A DNA stretch of 10,739 bases from Balneolales bacterium (GTDB taxonomy: Bacteria; Bacteroidota; Rhodothermia; Balneolales; Natronogracilivirgulaceae), in the NCBI GenBank assembly GCA_007133995.1, contig SLLP01000006.1, positions 1 to 10,739 on the forward strand. Direction: 5' to 3'. Of the stretch, positions 1-7,502 are shown piece after piece. A program made the translations under genes and the position numbers. Under the pieces are notes generated by a model. The model was not told the DNA's origin. It ran no database searches and saw only the letters and a program-made list of their open reading frames with translations. Positions within the stretch are counted from its first letter, which is position 1. Each line of letters begins with the position of its first letter.

Positions 1-1774
1 CAAAGATCCGGTCGTCGGCCACCTCACCGAAATTCCATCCTTCCCCGTAAATGTAAATATTGGCCCCGTCCACCTGATGCTCCTCAAGGGTAAGCTTTGC
101 CAGTTCGTCCTGCAGCCGCTCCATAACCGAACGCGGATGGTGGCCCATAAGATCAAACCGGAACGAATCGATTTTGTAATGCTTTGCCCACAGCAGCACC
201 GAATCGATGATGAGCTTCTCCATCATGGCATGCTCGGCGGCGGTATTTTCGCAGCAGGTAGATGTCTCCATGGCACCGGTATCGGGATCATAACGGTGGT
301 AGTATCCGGGTACGATTTTGTCCAGCACCGAAAAACGTGAGGTCGGGCCCGATGCGAATGTGTGGTTGTACACCACATCCACCACGAGATTCAGCCCGAT
401 CTGCGCCAGTGACTGGACCATCGTACGCAGCTCCAGAATGCGCGTCACGCCCTCGGGATCCGTGGAGTAGCTGCCCTGCGGCACGTTAAAATGGAACGGA
501 TCGTAGCCCCAGTTGAAACCATCGACTGCAGCCAGACCGCGCATCCTTCCCGGAAGGCTGTAAGGCTTTTGGATGAGATGAGTGGACGGATTTTCCTCCG
601 CCATCTGCTCGAAAGCGTCACGGATCGGCATGTACTGGTGACGCTCACACTGCTCAAACAATCCCGGGTGCTGAAGTACATTACAAATGCGCCGGTAGGG
701 CATGTGCAGATCCACCCTTCTGGCAGAGTTTTCGATGACACTGGCAATATCATTGACCGGCAGCAGATGCAGATGGGTTAGACCGGACTTGGACAGCCGT
801 TTCAGGTGTGCCATGCCGTCGGACAGGTTACGGTCCGGCAGACCGTTGTACCAAAATGCCATATAAGTACCGCGATGCTCCTCCGGAACCGTGTGGTCAT
901 TGGTGCTGAAGTCACGCATGTGCGCTTCATACAGTGTGATGTCGGCAGGGTGCGGCAACTCTTTTTTGAGCCGGCCCCAGTCCTGCGGCTTCAGATCTTC
1001 ATCGTCGAGGTCGGCAAACTGACTGAACCGACTGTCCATACTCAGACTTACCGAATAGGGATCCGTCACTTCATAGGTGTTAATCCTGCCATTCTGATGA
1101 TGATAGACCGTAATCTCGAACCGGTAAAACAGTCGGTCCCAGTCCGCTCTTTCAGAAGAAAAGCGCCAGACACCGCCACGAAGCTGATCCGGCAGCACTG
1201 TTTTTACCGGATTCTTTCCGGCATCATACAGTTTCAACTTCACCGACAGAGCCGTGGGTGCCCAAAGGTGGACAGAAACGGTATCATCCCCATAAGACGG
1301 TCCCAATTCCCCGTCATAGTAGAAATGCTCATCGATAATACCCGGAAACTGAACGCGGGTAGCGGCAACTAGTTTATTATTTTGGTCATACGCAATGGCG
1401 ACCAACTGTCCCTTCACCGCTTCAAAGAGATCATCTCTGCTTGCATTCACACGATATGCCGGACGGTCTGCAATGTGACGAAACCGGTCGGCCAGCTCAC
1501 TGTCCAAACCCGTGCTGTCCCCGACCGGAATAACAGTACCTCCGTCAACACCCTGCGAATTCACAGTGATACCGGCCTTGTGGCTGTAGCGGATCTCGTG
1601 TCGGTATGCATGCGGACTGCTGTCCCAGATGAGTCGATTCGTCGAAACCCAGTGCGCCGAAGCACCCGAGACAGCATTGACTATTTCTTCTGGTCCGGCT
1701 TCACTCACTGTTTTGCATGAAAATAATAACGGTACTGTGATCATAAGGGTAATCAAAATTAACGTTCTGTTCAT
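1..1774 (-). CDS. pulA: Pullulanase-type alpha-1,6-glucosidase (GH13) lipoprotein, 3' end cut by window edge
   Basis: This enzyme hydrolyses alpha-1,6 branch links in pullulan, starch or glycogen fragments. The visible 591 residues read through without a stop. A hydrophobic leader ends in LLFSC with Cys20 as the likely lipidation site, so it should be a surface or periplasmic lipoprotein. Residues about 40-150 match the pullulanase N-terminal region (it begins AHWV), and about 155-265 a CBM48-like domain (LWAPTA). The GH13 barrel follows, with region I DVVYNH (His471), the nucleophile in FRFDLMGHH (Asp541) and the acid/base in YGEGW (Glu578). FDLMGHH is typical of the bacterial pullulanase/plant limit-dextrinase group and argues against a plain alpha-amylase. 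The missing part should hold the last barrel strands and the C-terminal beta domain. The ATG at 1774 follows an A-rich stretch without a Shine-Dalgarno. An ATG at 1744 would destroy the leader. Confidence 0.93.
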   Translation of the reverse strand, partial: MNRTLILITLMITVPLLFSCKTVSEAGPEEIVNAVSGASAHWVSTNRLIWDSSPHAYRHEIRYSHKAGITVNSQGVDGGTVIPVGDSTGLDSELADRFRHIADRPAYRVNASRDDLFEAVKGQLVAIAYDQNNKLVAATRVQFPGIIDEHFYYDGELGPSYGDDTVSVHLWAPTALSVKLKLYDAGKNPVKTVLPDQLRGGVWRFSSERADWDRLFYRFEITVYHHQNGRINTYEVTDPYSVSLSMDSRFSQFADLDDEDLKPQDWGRLKKELPHPADITLYEAHMRDFSTNDHTVPEEHRGTYMAFWYNGLPDRNLSDGMAHLKRLSKSGLTHLHLLPVNDIASVIENSARRVDLHMPYRRICNVLQHPGLFEQCERHQYMPIRDAFEQMAEENPSTHLIQKPYSLPGRMRGLAAVDGFNWGYDPFHFNVPQGSYSTDPEGVTRILELRTMVQSLAQIGLNLVVDVVYNHTFASGPTSRFSVLDKIVPGYYHRYDPDTGAMETSTCCENTAAEHAMMEKLIIDSVLLWAKHYKIDSFRFDLMGHHPRSVMERLQDELAKLTLEEHQVDGANIYIYGEGWNFGEVADDRIF

Positions 1775-1804
1775 TTTTTTTGGGATGATGAGATAACGGG
1801 ATCA

Positions 1805-1921
1805 TTAAATGACAGGGTTGTGAAATGATGCCACATCATCCAGCATGAACGTTACCGTATTGACCAGGCCCGGAGATGTGGCCGTATGGGTTCCCGTATC
1901 AAAAAATCGGTAAAACATCAT
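1805..1921 (-). CDS. Small uncharacterised ORF, possibly the tail of a frameshifted gene
   Basis: This 38-residue frame begins with ATGATG and ends 30 bp before the pullulanase start, on the same strand. Its first ATG overlaps the stop of the preceding small ORF as TGATG, which could allow translational coupling. The frame is open further upstream to about 2005. The extended reading has ordinary codon choice and a protein-like composition (for example FFDTGTHTATSPG and FMLDDVASF). I recognise no family. It may be an independent small gene, the C-terminus of a 116-residue product made by -1 frameshifting, a pseudogene remnant, or chance. Confidence 0.28.
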   Translation of the reverse strand: MMFYRFFDTGTHTATSPGLVNTVTFMLDDVASFHNPVI

Positions 1922-2154
1922 CAAATTTTCCTGATACGCCGTGGCACTGCCATGTAATCTGCGTTTTTTTCTAAAAAAAAGATTTCGGATATTCGTGAAT
2001 CCGTATTACTTCCTTCTTCTTTTCCTTTGTGTTGGATGTCAGCGATGCGCCTGCATCTTACACAGACGGCAATGTAAATGAAAAGACCTGCAATTAAAAG
2101 ACCTGCGAATATATAGTGCTCTACTGGAAGCACATTATTCCAGTTGCACTGCAA
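1921..2154 (-). CDS. Small putative membrane protein upstream of the pullulanase, uncertain
   Basis: This 77-residue frame has one strong hydrophobic segment (about residues 13-32, ending in AVCV) followed by RCRR. That is the pattern of a single-pass protein with a cytoplasmic basic tail. The only full-length start is TTG at 2154, with a GTG alternative at 2130, and no ribosome binding site is visible. This weakens the call. The frame crosses T8 and A7 homopolymers (minus strand) and contains A AAA AAC in the zero-frame phase of a -1 slippery heptamer, just before a second open frame. Its start lies inside a palindrome shared with the divergent amidohydrolase leader. I recognise no family. 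Confidence 0.25.
   Translation of the reverse strand: MQCNWNNVLPVEHYIFAGLLIAGLFIYIAVCVRCRRIADIQHKGKEEGSNTDSRISEIFFLEKNADYMAVPRRIRKI
2081..2110. repeat. Tandem direct repeat, 2 x 15 bp
   Basis: The units AAAAGACCTGCAATT (2081-2095) and AAAAGACCTGCGAAT (2096-2110) are adjacent and match at 13 of 15 positions. They lie about 70-100 bp upstream of the first amidohydrolase start, a plausible place for an activator or repressor site. Read on the minus strand they encode the repeated AGL of the small ORF's hydrophobic segment, so the repeat could also be a coding duplication. Confidence 0.6.
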
Positions 2155-2156
2155 CT
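2142..2156. promoter_or_regulatory. Palindrome AGTTGCA-C-TGCAACT, possible operator
   Basis: A perfect inverted repeat with 7-bp arms around one central base, centred 31 bp before the amidohydrolase ATG at 2180. It overlaps the TTG start of the minus-strand small ORF. The symmetry is seen directly. A role as a binding site for a dimeric regulator is inference. Confidence 0.35.
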
Positions 2157-2179
2157 ATAGCCTGCAATCAATGCTTGTC

Positions 2180-3484
2180 ATGAAACCTATCATCAAAATT
2201 CTGCTTATCGGATTTTTCCTGGTCCATTATATGAGTTCCGGTGCTGCCGCTCAGGAGCAACCCGTTGCCATAACCGGTGCACAAATCATAACTGTGACCG
2301 GCGAAACATGGGAAAACGGTGTTCTGGTTGTTCAAAACGGTGTCATCACGGCTGTTGGTGATGCTGCAACCGTACCGGTGCCCGCGGATGCGGAAGTCAT
2401 CGATGCCTCCGGCAAGATCGTCATGCCCGGTCTTGTGGATTCGCACTCACACATCGGTGAGGGGGACGGCGGAGACCGGTCATCCGCACTCCATCCGGAT
2501 GTCCGGATACTGGACACCATCAATCCGCGCAGCGATACCTTCAGAAAAGCCCTCGCCGGCGGTATCACCTCCGTAAATGTCATGCCCGGGTCGGGTCACC
2601 TGATCAGTGGTCAAACGGTCTACCTGAAACTGCGCCCGGTAAATACGGTCGAAGAAATGCTGATTTGGGTTGATGAGGAGAGCGGCATTTACGGCGGCCT
2701 GAAAATGGCCAACGGTACAAACCCGCTTCGTCAGGCCCCTTTCCCGGGTACGCGAGCCAGGTCGGCGGCCATGGTACGAGCGATGTTCATACGGGCCCGG
2801 GAGTATCAGGCGCGTGTACATGAAGCACAAAATGACCCGGACCGCATGCCCGCACGCGACCTTGCGCTGGAAACACTCGTGGAGGTGCTTGAGGGCAAAC
2901 GCATTGTTCACAATCATACCCACCGCCATGACGATATCCTCACGGCCATCCGTCTGGCCGATGAATTCGGCTATCGCATGGTACTCCATCATGTGACAGA
3001 TGCGTGGAAAGTGGCTGATGAAATCGCCGCATCCGGCTATCCCGCATCCATCATTTACATCGATTCGCCCGGTGGCAAGCTGGAAGCCATCAACCTGCTG
3101 GCCAAAACGGCGCCGGTGCTGGAAGAAGCCGGTGTAGATTTCGGGTTTCATACCGATGACAGTGTCACCGATTCAAGACTGTTTCTGCGCTCCCCTGCAT
3201 TCGGCAAGCGCGAGGGTCTGAGCCGCCGGAAAGCCCTGGAATCGGTTACGATCGCTAACGCCAGACAAATGGATATCGCAGATCGGGCCGGTTCCCTGGA
3301 GCCTGGAAAGGATGCCGACTTCATCATTCTTTCAGGAGATCCCTTCAGTGTGTACACCCGGGTCGAGCAGACATGGATCGAGGGTGAAAAAGTTTGGGAT
3401 ATCGAGGACCCTGAAGACCGCAAATATGCCATAGGCGGTTATGATGTATTTCAGGGTGGCGGATACGGACATCACCACGACTGA
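2180..3484 (+). CDS. Exported metal-dependent amidohydrolase (imidazolonepropionase-like)
   Basis: A 434-residue member of the amidohydrolase superfamily, hydrolysing an unidentified C-N bond (peptide, amide or cyclic substrate), probably in the periplasm. A signal peptide covers about residues 1-24 (cleavage in GAAA|QEQ). The small beta-sandwich has the family's DASGKIVMPGLVDSHSHIG junction, with His89 and His91 as the first metal pair. Other candidate ligands are Lys175 (GGLKMANG, possible carboxylated Lys), the His244-His250 cluster (HNHTHRH), His270/His271 (LHH) and Asp326/Asp327 (FHTDD). The C-terminus closes with the usual GSLEPGKDADFIIL and GDPF motifs, so the fold is complete. ATG 2180 was chosen because it begins the signal peptide directly; ATG 2171 and TTG 2144 are possible. 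The tail GHHHD is His-rich. It is followed by a paralogue, probably in one operon. Substrate cannot be read from sequence. Confidence 0.9.
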   Translation: MKPIIKILLIGFFLVHYMSSGAAAQEQPVAITGAQIITVTGETWENGVLVVQNGVITAVGDAATVPVPADAEVIDASGKIVMPGLVDSHSHIGEGDGGDRSSALHPDVRILDTINPRSDTFRKALAGGITSVNVMPGSGHLISGQTVYLKLRPVNTVEEMLIWVDEESGIYGGLKMANGTNPLRQAPFPGTRARSAAMVRAMFIRAREYQARVHEAQNDPDRMPARDLALETLVEVLEGKRIVHNHTHRHDDILTAIRLADEFGYRMVLHHVTDAWKVADEIAASGYPASIIYIDSPGGKLEAINLLAKTAPVLEEAGVDFGFHTDDSVTDSRLFLRSPAFGKREGLSRRKALESVTIANARQMDIADRAGSLEPGKDADFIILSGDPFSVYTRVEQTWIEGEKVWDIEDPEDRKYAIGGYDVFQGGGYGHHHD

Positions 3485-3618
3485 GCCTGAAGCCATTACA
3501 TCTTCGCCAAATCATGACGCGGATCAACATTCAGAACAGATACACATACTTCATGCTGAAAACAAACACTGTCAGCCATACCCCTGCCGGATCCAAATAT
3601 AAACATGGGAACCTTCAA

Positions 3619-4938
3619 ATGAAGCCGGAAATAAAATCGAAATCATGCTTGCGACCGGCACCGAGTACCAAAAATCTTGATATGTCTGGACGGAATTTCT
3701 TCATGTTATACTGCACTAGCTCCCTGCTGTCCGCGATTGTCGGTGTAGTAATAATCATGACTCTTTTGATCTCAGCCACATCCGCGACGGCTCAAAAAGC
3801 GATTGTCGGTGATACCATCTATACCATGGAAGGGGACCCGATTGTAAACGGAGTGGTGTTGATCCGTGACGGAAAGATCGAACGGGTGGGTTCGGTTGCC
3901 GAAATTACCATTCCTGCCGATTATGAGAAGTTTCAAGGATCGGTCGTCACTCCGGGTCTTATCGACGCCCGGTCTGTTGTGGGACTCGCAGGTTACTACA
4001 ACCAGGATCATGATCAGGACCAGCTCGAATACTCCCACGCTCTTCAACCCGACCTCAGGGCGATCGACGCCTACAACAGCCGTGAGGAGCTGGTAGGGTT
4101 TCTCCTTAAAAACGGTATCACGACCGTGCATACCGGACATGCGCCCGGAGCCGTTATCAGCGGCCAGACCATGATCGTAAAAACCACCGGCAGAACCGTG
4201 GATGAAGCGCTTGTTGATTCCACCACAGCACTTGCCATTACCCTGGGCTCGGTGGTTCGCAGTAATTTCGACACTCCCGGCACCCGATCCAAAGGCGTCT
4301 CCATGCTGCGTCAAGAGCTTATCCGTGCTGTCGAGTATGCGGAAAAACGGAGCAATGCCGATCCTGAAAGGCGCCCCGAGCGCGATCTTCGTCTTGAAGC
4401 GTTAGCTGACATGCTTGACGGCAGGCTCTTTGCACTCATAACCGCCCAGCGCTCACAGGACATCATGACCGCACTGCGGCTTCAACAGGAATTCGGATTT
4501 CCGTTAATCATCGACGGAGCAGCCGAGGCCTATCTGCTGCTTGATGAAATTGCTGATGCCGGAGTACCGGTAATTATTCACCCCACCATGGTCCGCACCC
4601 GCGGCGATACAGAAAATGCGGCATTCGATACAAGTCAAAAGCTGAGTGAAGCGGGAATCCCGTTCGCCTTTCAGAGCAGTTATGAGACATACGTACCAAA
4701 AACCCGTATCGCTCTGTTCGAGGCGGCTGTGGCCGTTGGGTACGGTCTTGACAGAATGACAGCTCTTCGCGCACTGACAATTGAAACAGCCTCGTTATTC
4801 GGACTGGATAATCGGATTGGATCCCTCCAAAACGGCAAAGAAGCAGATATCGTTATTTTTAACGGAGATCCCTTTGAGTATACCAGCAGGCCCACTCATG
4901 TATTTATTAACGGCAGGCTGCTTCATGAAGCCAATTGA
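3619..4938 (+). CDS. Amidohydrolase-fold paralogue lacking the metal site, probable pseudoenzyme
   Basis: A 439-residue protein collinear with its upstream neighbour: RPERDLRLEAL matches MPARDLALETL, and PGTRSK matches PGTRAR. It keeps the fold signatures TPGLID, GSLQNGKEADIVIF and NGDPF. The metal positions are replaced: HSH becomes RSV (118-120), the HNHTHRH cluster becomes LITAQRS (273-279), LHH becomes IDG (298-300), and HTDD becomes QSSY (352-355). The Lys175 region has no Lys. It is intact and full length, so a conserved non-catalytic role (partner subunit or binding protein) is more likely than decay. A signal segment (about 28-57, ending SATA|Q) predicts export. Start choice is uncertain: ATG 3619 has GGGA eight bases upstream, ATG 3682 gives a more standard signal peptide, and ATG 3514 adds an unlikely 35-residue lead. 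It is probably co-transcribed with the upstream gene. Confidence 0.85.
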   Translation: MKPEIKSKSCLRPAPSTKNLDMSGRNFFMLYCTSSLLSAIVGVVIIMTLLISATSATAQKAIVGDTIYTMEGDPIVNGVVLIRDGKIERVGSVAEITIPADYEKFQGSVVTPGLIDARSVVGLAGYYNQDHDQDQLEYSHALQPDLRAIDAYNSREELVGFLLKNGITTVHTGHAPGAVISGQTMIVKTTGRTVDEALVDSTTALAITLGSVVRSNFDTPGTRSKGVSMLRQELIRAVEYAEKRSNADPERRPERDLRLEALADMLDGRLFALITAQRSQDIMTALRLQQEFGFPLIIDGAAEAYLLLDEIADAGVPVIIHPTMVRTRGDTENAAFDTSQKLSEAGIPFAFQSSYETYVPKTRIALFEAAVAVGYGLDRMTALRALTIETASLFGLDNRIGSLQNGKEADIVIFNGDPFEYTSRPTHVFINGRLLHEAN

Positions 4939-4951
4939 CGGCAGCCTTTTC
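4915..4951 (+). terminator. Possible intrinsic terminator after the amidohydrolase pair
   Basis: AGGCTGC (4915-4921) pairs with GCAGCCT (4941-4947), a 7-bp GC-rich stem around a 19-base loop, with a short T run after it. The left arm lies in the last codons of the gene. It sits in the 65-bp gap before the convergent kinase gene, where a terminator is expected. The loop is long and the T run short. Confidence 0.35.
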
Positions 4952-5003
4952 TGACGGGTTGAAGCACGGATGACAAAACCGTGGCATATCATCGGATGCA
5001 TGC

Positions 5004-7244
5004 TCAGGTTTGCAGCTTCACTTCATCTTCCATTTCAAAATCAGTTTTACCATCACCATTATGTTCATCCCGGATTTCATTGATAACGGAATCCAGATCA
5101 GGCATCAGTGGAAACCGGCAAATAAAACGACATCCTTTGCCAATCTCACTCACGAGTGATATGGTTCCACCCAGGCGGCCGACAAGCATTTTTACAGTAT
5201 AGAGCCCAAGTCCGGTTGACTCTTCTCCACCTGTAGGCTTGGCAGTAAGCCTCCCAAACATCTGATACAAATTTTCCTGGTCCTCTTCCGAAATGCCCGG
5301 GCCCTCATCCTTCACCGCGAGCTCCCAAACACTGTCATCCGTCTTATTTACTTCCACCAGGACGTTGGAATGACGGGGTGAATACTTCACGGCATTTGAA
5401 ATCAAATTGTCTACAATGCGACTCAAATATGCAGAATCAGACTCTGCCATCAGCATGTCAATGCTGCCGTGAATATGAATGTCTTTTTTCCTGGCGATCT
5501 CCTGAAAGTTCGAAACGGCATGTTTTACAATTTCATCGACAGCAATCTTTTCCAGTTTCAGGTTTTTTGTCTCTTTCTCGAGTGTATGCACCTCCAGTAA
5601 ACTGTTAATCAATTGGTTCAGACGGCTGGCCGAGTTCATTGCCATCTGAAGGTGCTCTTTCTCGGACTCATCCGTGAGTGACTCATCTATCAACTCAAGA
5701 AAACCGATCACCGCAAAGAGCGGATTGCGCAAATCATGTATAATCATACCAACAAATCGGCTTTTTTCATCATTCAGGTGCTTCAGTTCCGAATTGAGAT
5801 GCCTGAGCTGGTTATTTTTTGCTGTTATGACCTGATTTTTCTGTTTCAGTGACCGGTTTACTTTCTCCAGCTTACGCTTGTTTCGAAACAGGAACATCAA
5901 CAAAACAGCGGTAACCAGAACTCCAATGACAAGAGAGATCAGACCCAGTTGTTGATTGCGGCCAAGACGCTCACGGTAGGTGAGCTCCTGTCTTAAAAGC
6001 TCGTTTTCGGCCGTCCGCAGTTCCAGTTCAAGCCCGGCTCGCACCTCTTCAAATTCACGTTCACGTCGTATGCTGTCGAGCTGATCTTCATAATTCTGTC
6101 TTTCGCGCACGGCTGCAAGCGCCTCCTGGTAATGTCCCTGAGTTTCATTCAACCTGGATTGTATGTCCCAGTTACGGGCGAGCACATCAAGATTATCCAG
6201 GCGTTCTGCAAGCGTACGCGACTCAAAGAGATACTCCTGAACCTCATCAAAAAGCTCTTTCTCATACAGTGTGTTGGCAAGGCCCACAGCGTGATACATG
6301 ACACCCGGCACAAAATTGATGGAATGGCTTTCTTCATAGGCCTGAGAAAAAAATGAATAGGCAAGATCAAGCTGATCGGTGTCGAGATAAATCTGAGCCA
6401 GGTTGAAATAGTTCTGAATGAGCCTCGGGCTGATGCCCATTTTCTGATTGATCATGACCGCCCTGAACAAGGTATCCGCTGCTTCCTCTTTTTTACCCAT
6501 GTCGCTGAGCGAATTGGCGATATTATTGTAGTTTGCAGCGATCTGGAGCTGATTCCCTATCTCCCGATTAAGTGCAAGCGCCTTGTCATAGTACTCCAAT
6601 GCCGTTTCGAAATTACCCTGCTTATGGGAGATCAGACCAATATTATTGTGAGCCACAGCTTTGTTGTTTTTATTACCCGTCTCCTCAAATTTTTCAATAG
6701 CCTGATAATAAAGCTGCAGTGCTTCTACCGGATTCCGACCGGATATAGCCCTGGCCATAGATGCGTAAAGAGCTCCGAGTGATTCGGCATCATCTACTTC
6801 GGAAGTTAACTTCATGGCCTCCTCAAGCAGTTCCATTCCCTCAGCATCCCGGTTATCTGCAAACCTGAAGTTGGAAAGCTGGATATAGGCCCTCATTTCA
6901 TGACGCGGAGTACCATACTCTTTTATCCTCTCCATATTGTCTTGCAACAGTGCTTCTCCCTCTCTTAACTGATTTCGGTCCAAATGTGATGATATGAGAT
7001 GAGAGGTGGCTTCAATAATGGCAAGTTGATCATTCGCCTCTGCCGCCTTGCCTATGACAACGGAGGAGAGAGAGTCAACCTTATTGAAATTATTTTCCTG
7101 AAGTGCTTCATGGATATTTTCATTCAGTTCTGCCAAAATTGAAGCAGATGAGCTTTCGGTATCATCAGCTTCTCTCTGCTGGTTACATGACGCAAATAAA
7201 AGCAGTGAAAATACCCAGAGTAATAGCAAAAACGGTTGGTTCAT
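5004..7244 (-). CDS. TPR-containing sensor histidine kinase with lipoprotein-like signal
   Basis: A 746-residue sensor kinase. The N-terminus is a hydrophobic leader ending LLLFASC, with Cys20 as possible lipidation site. Residues about 45-390 form at least five TPR-like helical repeats (for example HNNIGLISHKQGNFETALEY), a protein-binding sensor region that should be periplasmic. A coiled coil (about 395-430) leads to one membrane helix (about 433-453), then a second coiled coil. The kinase core has the H box MIIHDLRNP (His503), N box DNLISNAVKYSP (about 611-622), G1 DEGPGIS and G2 GLGLYTVK. This architecture is common in Bacteroidota and relatives. No receiver domain is fused and no regulator lies beside it on this strand, so its partner is unknown. 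ATG 7244 is preferred over the upstream TTG at 7259 because it starts the signal directly and fits a promoter candidate. Confidence 0.92.
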   Translation of the reverse strand: MNQPFLLLLWVFSLLLFASCNQQREADDTESSSASILAELNENIHEALQENNFNKVDSLSSVVIGKAAEANDQLAIIEATSHLISSHLDRNQLREGEALLQDNMERIKEYGTPRHEMRAYIQLSNFRFADNRDAEGMELLEEAMKLTSEVDDAESLGALYASMARAISGRNPVEALQLYYQAIEKFEETGNKNNKAVAHNNIGLISHKQGNFETALEYYDKALALNREIGNQLQIAANYNNIANSLSDMGKKEEAADTLFRAVMINQKMGISPRLIQNYFNLAQIYLDTDQLDLAYSFFSQAYEESHSINFVPGVMYHAVGLANTLYEKELFDEVQEYLFESRTLAERLDNLDVLARNWDIQSRLNETQGHYQEALAAVRERQNYEDQLDSIRREREFEEVRAGLELELRTAENELLRQELTYRERLGRNQQLGLISLVIGVLVTAVLLMFLFRNKRKLEKVNRSLKQKNQVITAKNNQLRHLNSELKHLNDEKSRFVGMIIHDLRNPLFAVIGFLELIDESLTDESEKEHLQMAMNSASRLNQLINSLLEVHTLEKETKNLKLEKIAVDEIVKHAVSNFQEIARKKDIHIHGSIDMLMAESDSAYLSRIVDNLISNAVKYSPRHSNVLVEVNKTDDSVWELAVKDEGPGISEEDQENLYQMFGRLTAKPTGGEESTGLGLYTVKMLVGRLGGTISLVSEIGKGCRFICRFPLMPDLDSVINEIRDEHNGDGKTDFEMEDEVKLQT

Positions 7245-7274
7245 AGCCACGAGAGACAATCTATTCAGATTTCT

Positions 7275-7303
7275 TAATAATAGTGAAATATGCTAACTTT
7301 CAA
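7275..7303 (-). promoter_or_regulatory. Weak promoter candidate for the TPR kinase
   Basis: On the minus strand TTTTTG ends at 7301 and TATTATTA runs from 7282 to 7275, an 18-bp gap. This partly fits the Bacteroidota TTG / TAnnTTTG pattern (the second box lacks TTTG). Transcription would begin near 7270, giving a leader of about 26 bases to ATG 7244. Confidence 0.28.
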
Positions 7304-7360
7304 AAATAATCAGTAGCGGTTGATATTGGTATCCGTTTTTTTTGTGGCAAATTTATTTAA

Positions 7361-7390
7361 TTGACATTATTACGCTTATGGATACGTTTT
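7361..7390 (+). promoter_or_regulatory. Bacteroidota-type promoter candidate for the sensor kinase/response regulator operon
   Basis: TTGACA at 7361-7366 and TACGTTTT at 7383-7390, with 19 bp between TTG and the second box. This fits the known Bacteroidota -33 TTG / -7 TAnnTTTG consensus except for the last base. It predicts a start of transcription near 7396 and a leader of about 105 bases. A TATAAT at 7480-7485 is an alternative with no good -35 box. Confidence 0.5.
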
Positions 7391-7502
7391 ACAAGACAAT
7401 TCTACAGGCTTCAGCTTTCCGTCAGCCAGCAGCACTTCAGAATTATGAAAGGTGTTAAATAGAATGTTTTTCTATACGTTATAATGTATTAAAAGCAATG
7501 AT

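Larger units (their letters stand above)
1775..2179. other. Divergent intergenic region between pullulanase and amidohydrolase genes
   Basis: This 405-bp stretch must hold the promoters of both flanking genes. I found no convincing promoter on either strand. It contains the two doubtful small minus-strand ORFs, a tandem 15-bp repeat (2081-2110), a 15-bp interrupted palindrome (2142-2156), and homopolymer runs at 1964-1970 (T7) and 1973-1980 (A8). Confidence 0.6.

Noticed and set aside
806..1372. A 188-codon plus-strand open frame
   Set aside because: It lies antisense to the pullulanase, whose frame carries clear domain motifs; the plus-strand reading resembles no protein family.
2480..3151. 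A 223-codon minus-strand open frame
   Set aside because: It is the antisense shadow of the first amidohydrolase, which is supported by many family motifs.
3772..4314. A 180-codon minus-strand open frame
   Set aside because: It is antisense to the second amidohydrolase and shows no recognisable motif.
4920..4931. Perfect palindrome GCTTCATGAAGC
   Set aside because: It lies within the last codons of the second amidohydrolase and has no loop; most likely chance.
4963..4985. CACGG/CCGTG hairpin as a terminator of the TPR kinase
   Set aside because: The stem is only five base pairs and no T run follows on the minus strand.
7480..7485. TATAAT as a sigma-70 type -10 box for the sensor kinase
   Set aside because: The only possible -35 partner (TTAAAT) is poor and 19 bp away, and the box lies 17 bases from the ATG; the site at 7361-7390 is better.
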